A stretch of DNA of 64,000 nt from Montifringilla adamsi (Eukaryota > Chordata > Aves > Passeriformes > Passeridae). The stretch lies in contig JAGGNK010000002.1 of assembly GCA_017590115.1 (NCBI GenBank), forward strand, positions 18,533,264-18,597,263, read 5' to 3'. How positions within the stretch are numbered: position 1 is the stretch's first letter; each line of letters starts with the position of its first letter. Both the position numbers and the translations under genes were made by a program. Below are positions 55,140 to 64,000 of the stretch, piece by piece. The notes beneath the pieces were generated by a model. That model saw only the letters and a list, made by a program, of their open reading frames with translations. It made no database searches and was not told the DNA's origin.

Positions 55140-58100
55140 GTGAGTGCGGGGCCGGGGCGCGGGCGGGCGAAGTTCGCTGTTTTTCTCCCTGTGCCGTGTG
55201 CCGGGGCCGTTCTCCCGCGGGGGCTCCCGCATCCCCCTCCCCGCGGGGTCCGCCCGCGGCCCCGGCCCCGCCGCGGCGGCTCCGTCCGACCCTGCGAACC
55301 CTCCAGAAGTTGCTTTTGCTGCCAGAACCCAAATGCTGTTTTTTTTCCCTCCCAAAGCTGCCGGAGGGCACTGCCCCGGCCGCGTGCTCTTCCTGCCCGG
55401 GGCGGGATGCGGGCTGTGCCCCCGCCGCTCCGCCGGCTCCATCCCGAGCCCTTCCCGCTGCCACATAAGCTGCTGGGAGATTGCACCGTGACCTCACTGC
55501 TTGGCCTGGGCTCTGTAATTACTCATTTTTTCCTTTTCCGCAGCAAATGTGCGAAAAGCGGTGTTTGAAGATGGTTTCGGGCGCTGCTGTTTATCCAGCA
55601 GTGTCATTGATTGCGCAGTGCGTAGTTAGCAAAGTTCCTGGAGTTGGGGCGGTGTGGGTGCTGTCAGCCCCGAGCCCTGCGGGGCTCGCAGCCGCTGCCC
55701 GGGCACACCCCGGGACCTGCCGGCATCGAGGGCTCTGCCCGCAGCCGCCGGGATGCGCTTTCCTCTTCGCCTTTGCTTTGCAGCGAGGTATTTGTGCCAG
55801 GTTTCCCAGGCTTGGAGCGCGAGGGACTGTAAATCGCCTTTTTAAGTCTGGAGGTAGCTCTGCGGAGCTTGGCAGGGAAGGGTTTGATTTTTGGGTTGGT
55901 TTTCTGTTCGTAGGCGGTGTTTCTGTTGCAGGCTCTGGGTTAGCCCTGTGGAGAACACACCTACCACAACCATTGTTTTGCAGCCTCGGGGACGGATAGA
56001 TCAGATGGAACTCAGTGCCTGCCCTGACTTTCTGCCTTTGATGCCTTTGGAGTTCAGCTCTGCCCTAAATGCTTCCTACCCCACCCACCCCAGCGGGAGT
56101 TTTTGTCCCAGTCATGTCGAGAGGCGTTTGTGGTTTGAGGCATCTCCACCGAGTTCAGTTGAAAGCTTTTTTAGGTGGCCGCTTCCTGTGAGCGGGAAGC
56201 TGGAGGTGCCTGCCTGAGTTCTGGATCCAGCACCCTCATCAGGAGCAGTCCCTGCCCTGCCCGGGGGTCCCACACCGTCTCTGTGTCACCTCTGAGGGCA
56301 TGGGGAGGGGGCGTTCAGTGCTGCTGGGGTGTGATGTCCCCTGAGGTGGAGAGAAAACCTCCCTGCACAGCCCAGGTGTTTCCAAAGGCTCTGTGAGGGC
56401 CGAGCTTTGCAGCAGCCCTTTGGGAGGGTAGGGGTGTGTTGTGGCTGGGGGAACAGCTCTGTTCAGGGCCAGCACACACTGCCAGGTCAGCTGCAGTGTT
56501 GGTGTGGGCTGCTTCCAGCTCGTGGCTTTGTGAGCAGCGTTTCAGCAGCAGCGAGCAGTTTATCAGGCTGGCGCAAGTGGTGTGGGTCCCCCCGTATCAG
56601 CCTTGGCTGACAGAGCAGCTCCTGCCCTGTCCCCAGCCCTGCAGGGTGCCACGGTAGGCTTGGGGCAGTCCTCGCCCTCCTGCTCCCCCGCAGGAGAGGG
56701 CAGCCTGTGCCAGTCTCTCTGGAACTGTCCCCCAGTGCTGTCCTGGGTGGGCGCTGCTGGGCTTCAGGGGATGCTCATCCTGCGGCCGTGGCATTGCAGA
56801 AATTCACTGCAGTTATTAAAGGCTGCACATGTTCTGACACTTAAGATCCCATTGGGCTGCTCAGACAAACACTGTAACCTCTCTGCTGTGTGGTCTCTGC
56901 CTGAGGCTTATAAATACCAACAGTTATTAAAAATCCTGTTTTCTGTTGTAACTCACAGCTTAGGCACAATGGAGGTGACTTGCCCTATCAGCGTGACTGT
57001 TTGTGGCTCTGGTTTTCCCTCCTATGAACTCTTATCCTGGATGGGGTATGAAATGGCATGATAAGAAGAGCAGGAAGGGTAGGGTGGTGCATGTGGGTCT
57101 GCATAGCTACCTGGGGGTACAGACTGATGCTCTGCAGAAACAAATTGGATTCTGAACTTTGATTTGCACCACCAAAATAATCCCTGTCAAAGGAAGAGTG
57201 GGGCTGGGATCACTGCGGGGAGGTGGGATTGCATTGCCATGGTTAATCCACTTTTAGGAGATACTGTCAACTTGAAATATAACTTTAATTCTTTTTTGGA
57301 AACAGATTCTAGCACTGGAGTCTTATTTTTAGTCTCCTGCTGCTTGTACGGCTGTTGTGGGAGGGTGCAGGAGTAGAGTGGGGAAGTGTGGGGGTGGCCA
57401 GGCGAGGTTTGGGGTCACTCTGCTGGGCTCCTCACGGCGCTGGGGTGAGCACTGTCCTCTTCCCAGCTGGCTGGGCAGTGCTGCTGCCTGTGTCTGCATC
57501 ACACACCGTGTGACAGCTGTGCCCTGGGGCCGCAGCTCTGCACCACTGCCCTGCCAGGGCTGGGGCAGTGCCCACTCGGGCTGGAGCGAGAGATAAGTGA
57601 GGAATGCACAAAGAAGTTACTGATGCCTTGTTTTCACTTTTCCTCCCAATTTGCTTTGATTTAAGGCCAGTCTGGAAGCGAGCCCTGGGTCTGTGACCCT
57701 GCTCATGGTGCAGGCACCCCAGGGTGGTGGGTGAGGCACCCCAGGGAGCTCTCCCTCCTCTTGGGTACCTGCTGCTGAGCCCCTGGGCTGGTGCTCTCTG
57801 CTGGGTCTCCTGCCTCTGCAGTCAGTGCAGCTCCCTGCTCTGGTACTCTCCTGTTTGTGTTCAAAAGCTAGCATAAGTAAGAAAACAAACAACAAACAGT
57901 CTGTAATTGGGAGCACAGTTCTTCTGTTGGTGCGTTTGTGCAGAGTGTAACAACAGGACCTTAGTGGTGTTATTCCAGTTTAATTAAATGCCTCGGGGGC
58001 TGATCCTCTTTGCTGCCCGTGTGCTGGTAAATCCCTGGTGTTTGGCAGGTGCTGGGCTCCTTGTGAGCTGCTGGTTCTCAGCGCTGTGTGCCTGGTGTGG

Positions 58101-61100
58101 GGGAGAAGGTGCCTCTTAGGTGGGTGTCAGGGCTGTCCCTGGGCTGGAGCTGTGTGCCTCTGTGCCTGTCACAGGCTGCAGTGATGTTCTCACTGCTCCT
58201 GCTGGGGTCTGCACCCCTCTCTGCTGTGCCAGCCCTGGGGCACCCCCAGCTCGGTCACGGTGCCCTGTGGGGCAGGTCCTACCTGGAGCCCTGCAGAAGA
58301 TCCCCACTGAGACCTGTTCAGGTGGCTGGAAAAGGGAAATGGCCCAAAGTCACTCTTTAGGTGGGCAGGCAATTCCCCACTGGCACTGGGAATAGGTGGG
58401 AAGGGGCAGGGGTGGACGGGGGGAGCCCCTGGGGTGCACTGGGCAGTGTGGGGCTGTCCCTGCCCAGCTCGGGGTGCTGGGCGTGTGGAAGGGGTCCAAG
58501 GCTGTGGTGGAGGATGCTGATTTACATCCCATCTTTAGGATGTGCAGCAAGTGTGTAACAAAATCTATTTTTGCACACAGAGCACATCTGTGATTTTCTT
58601 TCACACTTGGGTTTTTTTTCCACAGAGTGTGAACCAAACATTAGTGTGTGATTGCAGTTCCTACTCTAATAATAAAGATGATTACAGTTAGGAGCTGGAA
58701 GCTGTAGGAGTTGTCTTTTCCCCTCCAGTCTAGCCATGTTAACACGTGGAGAGTGAGGCTGCATGTCAGGTACCTTGTACCTGATGCCAGCTTCTGCAGG
58801 AAGTGTTTTGCTTTCATTGATGTGACAAAAACCTGCAGGCAGCAAAGGTTGGGGCTGGGGCGTCTCTGTGACACCAGGAGGCAGCTCTGCTTGGAGAAAT
58901 CCTACACTTCAAAAGAGTATGGATTTCAATGGAGCCACTTGAGATTTTCATGAATCTTTTTGATTTTGTGAGATGTGTTTAGCGTGATAGCAGCATTCCA
59001 CGTGCTCAGGCAGTTCCCCTGTAGCAGCCACAGGGCAGCCCATACTTGACCACAGAGAAGTCAAGGGAGGCTCAAATAGGGAAGCTGGAACTGCAAAAAG
59101 CTTAAGGCTGCAATCCCTCATTGGGGCTCCTTCCCTGGAAAATGGGGACACAGGAGTTTCTCAGGTTCTGGGGGACATAGGGGTTTATGAAATTCCTGTA
59201 ACCATTTCCTCTTTAATGTTTCCTAACTGTAGCCTTATTCCCAGAAATAGCTCAGCCATTTGGCTAAAAATAAATAAAAATCAAACAAAAAGCTTGGCCT
59301 GGGATAAACAGCTGCATGTGTTCAGTGAAAGTTTGGGAAGTTGGGAATCGCTGTAGGGAGGGCTGGAAAGCACCAGTCAAACATTAATGATGGGTGATGC
59401 TTCTGATTAAACCTGTGGCATGCTGAAACTCTTCTGTGGAGAATAACAAGTCTTGGCTCTATTTTCTTCTTCCCTCCATGCCACTTTTGTCCCCAGCTGG
59501 TGTTTTGCTAAGAGTAATGATGATTGTCTGGGCTGTGCAGGAGAGGTTCGGAGCTGAGCTGACTGGAGCTGCAGCTGAAGACATGGCAATTTGCTTTTAA
59601 TAATAAAATTTGTAAAAGCAAGCAGGACATCTATTAATAACAAGCTTTTCAGCCTTGCCTTTAATTTCATCCTGTTGCCTTTGGTTTATGTGTTTCCTTT
59701 CTGATTACAACTGCTGTGTTCTGGCTGTAGCTGTCTCTAGTGGAGAGATTTATTTTTAAGTGTTAGTTAAAAGCAAAGCTGATGGAGAGCATTCAGAGTG
59801 TCTCTAAGTCAGACGAAACCTTCACTCCCAAATTAGTTTTTAGCAATGCAGGTTTGGTCCCTGTGAGCATCTTCCTCCCGTGGCACCGTGCTTGCATCTC
59901 TTGTCCCAAGTGTGTAATTCCTTCCATTGTGGGACTGTGCTCCCTTGGGGAGTTTAAACCTTTGGCAGAAAATGCTGGGCTGGCCAGGTGGGGAGCATCT
60001 CAGTGGCTGAGATGTGCCTGCAGAGGAGCTGGCATTGCAGGGGGCAGGGAGTCACCGGGCAGGGTGCCTGGAAGGGGGGATTTTCCAGGCATCTTGGGCA
60101 CGGGGTGACCGAGTGTGCTGTTAACCCATTTGCCTTTCCCTGAAAACGTCTGCTGGGGGATTTTCCAGGGGAGTTTCCTGTGCTTGTGGTGTGTGGGAGC
60201 GGGTGCTGGGGCTGGAGGGCAGTGGGGAGGTTTTCCTGCATGGCTCGGGCAGTCCACTCTGGCTCTCTGCCCAAATGTGTCCCCTGCCCAGGGGAGAGGG
60301 CAGCAGCTCGTGCCCTGTGCCAGGACAGGCTATCCCGAGGTTATCTTGGGAAATGCCTTACCTCTGCATCTAGACTGAAGTCTGCTTCTCAGTGCTCGTG
60401 TTGGAAATGTTTCTGTGCTTTCTGAGGTCTGGGAAGGACGGGCTGGTTTTGGGTGCTGTGGGCTTCACCTGCCTGTGCTCTGCCAGCCAGCACCCCTGTG
60501 TCCAGGCTGGTCTTGGAGCCCCAAGGTGATGCTGTGGGAGCCACGAGAGCCTGGCACACGTCTGAGCTCTGCCCCTGCCAGCTCCCTCACCTCTTGCAAG
60601 TAGACAAGATTTTATTTCCTACTTCAATTAGGAATATTGAGGTTCAGTGGTGGGTTTTTTCAGTGTTTTCCCTTGTTTGCCTGGAGGTTTGCATCTCTCT
60701 GTGACTTGTTGGGGCCATGCAGGTGGTGGGCTGCAGGCAGGGCTGGCCCAGCAGCTGTTGGGTGATCCCTGGTGCCCTGGGAGCTCACAGCCCTGCAGGA
60801 AGGGCACAGGGAAATGGGCTCTGCCCAGAGCCTGTCCTGCCCTTAGGGACACCGTGCCAGTCACAGGGGTCTGCTCATTGCAGGTAGGTAACAAGGATGC
60901 TGCTGCTCACCTTGCTGATGGTGGTAAGCCATTTCTGTTACTATTGTTGAAATGATTGTACAGTACTCCTGTGTAGTTTGGCTCCTGCACCCGTTCCACA
61001 GGCTGGCTCCACGAGCCGCTGCAGCCCCTGCTGTGACAGCACGCTGCAGTTTGCTGAGCTGCCTTCACTCACCCGGCCTGCCACCAGTGCCTTGTTCACC

Positions 61101-63370
61101 AGGCTTGCCTGAACTGCCTGACGTTTGGTTTGGGCAGTCAGTATTTTGCTTTTTTGCAGTAAGCTTGACTCCAAGACTTGAGCATGGAGCTGTTCTGTGG
61201 AGTGCCTTAACCCTGCTGTGGGAGGAGGGCCAGGCTGCTGCCTGTGTGCTGCAGGGGATGGCAGTGAGTGGCAAACTGCTTTAAAGCTTCATTTACTAAC
61301 TTGTAGCCTGGGGGAACTGAAACGTTCCTCTTTTAAAAGGTCTCCTCTTTCCTGCCCTCACCCTGGCAGCAGCACGGCTGCTGGGTCAGGAAAAGCCTGT
61401 TCTGCCCAGAGGCTGCAGTGACTTCAGTGGGTATGTATGCATTAAATATACATGCATGCAATATATGCACATTAAATATGCATCTAAGCAATATCTAGAG
61501 ATGCATTAAATGTATATATTTATTTTTGCTTACAGGCTCTTTCTCAGGCTGGGCCCAAACCCAGGGAGCTGCTGGGCAGTGGTTGGCACAGGGCACTGCT
61601 CTGGTGGTTGCAAAGTGCATTTGGATCCTGGCCCCACATGGGACAGTGGGGTGGGGAGAGGAGCTGAGGCTCCCTGGTGGGAGGAAAGCTGTCCTAGGTT
61701 TTGCTCCTCCTCCTCTGCATTGTTTTTCCTGCTCTCACAGGGATGCTCACTGCTTCAAGTGCTGATCAGAACCAATACTCTCTTAAATGTTTAGCCCCTT
61801 CTGTAACCCCTCTGCCCGCTCCTGTGGGCACCTGTTGCCTCCTGCTGACTGCAGTGGGTTTTCCCCCAAACCTCAGTGGTGTTGTTGGGGATGGAATTCC
61901 AGCTGAAGCCCATTTAGTCTAAAAGCATATCTCCTCTGGCCATCCAGCCTAATTGATAGCGCTTCAGAGATGTTTGTCCTGCCCTCCTTAATGAGAGCTG
62001 AGTGCATGATCCAGTTGTTTGTAAAGAGCTTTTTGTTTTCCTCCTGCAGCAGAAGGAGGGCTAAGCCCCTGCAAGGCTGTTCTAGCTGGGTATTTTGCTC
62101 TCAAATTAGGCTTTTCTATTCTATTTCCCGTTTTGAGCAAGATTCCTGTTGAACTCCATTGTGGCCTTTGCTGAGTAATGCTTTGCTGCAGGCTTTTTGC
62201 TCTTGTTTTCAGCTGATTTTCAGGATCTGTAGGTGAAAGGACTCCAGCCTTGTTTATGGAGGGCTTGGTAATTTTTTGCTGTATGTTTTCAGAGAATCTC
62301 TTCATCTGGGATGTCTTTAAGTGTGCTGTATACCTTAACAAGATTCTGTGAGATGATTGAAGTGGGAAAGAGAGACATTGCTCACTTGGTTGACGTAATT
62401 TGTTTGCACTATTGTGGCAAATGCACTGATTTGCAATCCAGAGGGATCCTCTGTTTCTGGTGCTGTAAAGGACCTAGAAAAGCTGAGTAAGATGTGCAAC
62501 AGGCAAGGCCAGACAATTTGAAGCGCTTCTTTGGTGCTGCCATCCAAGATCTCTTCAGCAGTAATACAAATTAAATACTGCTTGACTGCAGCGACGCTGT
62601 GCTCTGCTGCTGGAGTCTCAATTGGCTTAAGAGGGGAAAAAAATAAAAAAAATACATCTCACTGTCGGGAAATTAAATGCAGGGAGAAAAAAAATCCACT
62701 TTTGTGAGCAGCCCTTCCATCTTTTATTATGATTTCTGTGTAATTCCTCCCCAGCAGTCATACCAAGCCAAGGAGCTGCTGTCTGCAGGGACTCAGACTG
62801 CACTCAGGGGGCTGCAAAGCCAGCCTTGAAATGCAGTATTAATGAATTTTATTTTTGTTTGCTCTGGGTGGTGTTTTGCATGCCTCTTTTGTTGGGTCTG
62901 AGTTGTGGAAGGTTTTATTTTTTTTGTTTTTTCCTCCTTCCTTACAGCTCACCTTTTCTTACATTGTTTGCTCAGGGAGGGAGTGCAGTAAACTCAGCTG
63001 TGATGCCTGCAGGGCTGTTGTCCTGTATCAGCCAAATTGATATTGTGGAGCACATAGTTTCCGTGGGGTGGTTTCTCCTGGGGCAGTTGACTGTGGGTGG
63101 AAGTGGGGCTTTCCACTTGATGAGTAGCACTGCAGTGAGTGCAGGGTGGGAAGCAAGCAGAGAGAGGAAACCTTGGGAGAAGGAGCTCGTGTTGAGCGGG
63201 AACGCCCTGGTCTTGGTGCCTGGCTAAGGAAGAGACTGATGGGCTGGAGATGGCTGAGCCATCCCCAGGGATGCTCTGCAGCACGGGATGGGCTCTGCAG
63301 CTGGGGGGAACCACGGGGGAACCCCCAGGCTGAGGTGCCAGGGCCAGGGAAACCTCAGCCTCATGTGCCT
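55140..63370 (+). other. Probable long first intron, no exon supported
   Basis: The stretch is of mixed composition with no repeated family motif and no convincing exon. If the exon at 55113 is real, all of this is intron. Otherwise it is intergenic. Two identical kappaB-like sites (60077 and 60157) and an AT-rich ATGCAT cluster (61430-61520) are the only notable local patterns. Confidence 0.35.
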
Positions 63371-63528
63371 GCAGCTCTGCTGGGCAGTGCCCATCTCTGC
63401 CCTGCTGCCATCCCAGGCTGTGTGTGCAGCTCTGCTGGGCAGTGCCCATCTCTGCCCTGCTGCCATCCCAGCCTGTGTGTGCAGCTCTGCTGGGCTGTGC
63501 TGGGCAGTGCCCATCTCTGCCCTGCTGC
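63371..63528 (+). repeat. 55-bp tandem repeat, three copies
   Basis: GCAGCTCTGCTGGGCAGTGC with CCATCTCTGCCCTGCTGCC recurs with a 55-bp period at 63371, 63426 and 63481. The third copy has a small internal insertion. Confidence 0.9.
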
Positions 63529-64000
63529 CTTCCCGAGCCCTGCTGGAACAGGAGCCAAGGGATTTCCTGCAGATAAACAGTTCTGGGCCACATGGTGATG
63601 ATTTCTGTCCTGGCTGGGTGGATTTCACTGATCCAGTATCCTGGTGTGACTGTGCCTGGAAGCCCCAAGGATGAATCTGTTGGTCATTGTGGTACCCAGA
63701 GATGGAAATGTTCCCAGTGTGGTCTGGGTCATGTGGAGCTGATTTTGGCTGTGGAGCAAGGGGTGAAGTAGGTGATTTCTACCTCTCTTCCTTTTCATCT
63801 CCTGCTGCTTCTGTGGAACCATTTGTCTGTAGTACAGCAAGGGACAGAGTTGGAACACCACAGCTTTTATGGTTTTGGAGTTGAAAAGCTTGCTCTGAAC
63901 CCGTGTGGGTGAGGAGCATGGCAGGTGCTGGGATCCTGGGTACCCAGTGTGGGGTTGAGGCACCCTGGGATGCTGTGCAGGACTCGGGGAGTCCCTGCAG
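63529..64000. other. Window end, nothing recognised
   Basis: No gene or repeat signal was seen in the final 470 bp. Confidence 0.4.

Noticed and set aside
54082..55486. Long open frames of about 320-590 codons over the 47-bp minisatellite
   Set aside because: A 47-bp period with no stop in any frame yields long frames automatically. The products are Pro/Arg/Gly repeats without any domain.
55553..55700. Possible second exon after TTCCGCAG near 55553
   Set aside because: The frame after the acceptor has no recognisable motif and no clear donor at a sensible distance.
60885..60924. Possible 40-nt exon (GCAG acceptor, GTAAGC donor)
   Set aside because: Both sites look acceptable, but the peptide (GNKDAAAHLADG) matches nothing I know and phase cannot be tested against the exon at 55113.

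Overview
The window looks like avian genomic DNA. It is GC-rich and carries fragments of CR1 retrotransposons (the GGTTGGAAGGGACC end and the 8-bp CAYAGAAT microsatellite). Its compact multi-exon genes match vertebrate families at near full length. From remembered human maps, the gene order SRPX2(+)-SYTL4(-)-CSTF2(+)-NOX1(-)-XKRX(-)-ARL13A(+) is that of human Xq22.1, which in birds lies on chromosome 4 (4A in songbirds). A passerine source is possible but the sequence does not prove it. The bird block also holds TYW2 (TRMT12) between SYTL4 and CSTF2.

Layout. 1-755 is the 3' end of SRPX2. 1821-8066 is SYTL4 (16 coding exons, 685 aa), convergent with SRPX2. 10121-12697 is TYW2 (7 exons, 426 aa), the tRNA wybutosine aminocarboxypropyltransferase. 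It is head-to-head with CSTF2 (12962-19994; 575 aa, or 595 aa with a cassette exon), which encodes the 64-kDa cleavage stimulation factor. 21297-25567 is NOX1 (13 exons, 560 aa), convergent with CSTF2. 27195-32012 is XKRX (3 exons, 432 aa). 39961-44080 is ARL13A (9 exons), whose reading frame closes only if one extra base in a C/G homopolymer of exon 6 is discounted. I assembled exon boundaries by hand from GT/AG sites, codon phase and remembered family sequences. In every complete gene except ARL13A the exon lengths sum to a whole number of codons.

From 45 kb to 64 kb I recognise no known gene. This part holds a near-identical 1.23-kb tandem duplication (52249-54530), a 47-bp CpG-rich minisatellite (54418-55032) and, just after it, a CpG-rich candidate first exon beginning at 55113. 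What follows would be a long first intron of an unidentified plus-strand gene.

The genes do not form one pathway. They include an extracellular matrix protein, a Rab27 effector of exocytosis, a tRNA-modifying enzyme, an mRNA 3'-end factor, an NADPH oxidase, an XK-family membrane protein and a ciliary-type small GTPase. The most unusual features are tandem repeats that carry splicing or G-quadruplex signals: a TYW2 intron repeat that creates in-frame 24-nt pseudo-exons, a CSTF2 intron repeat of decoy 3' splice sites, a GGG-N3 hexamer array filling an ARL13A intron, and a T49 tract beside the CSTF2 poly(A) signal.
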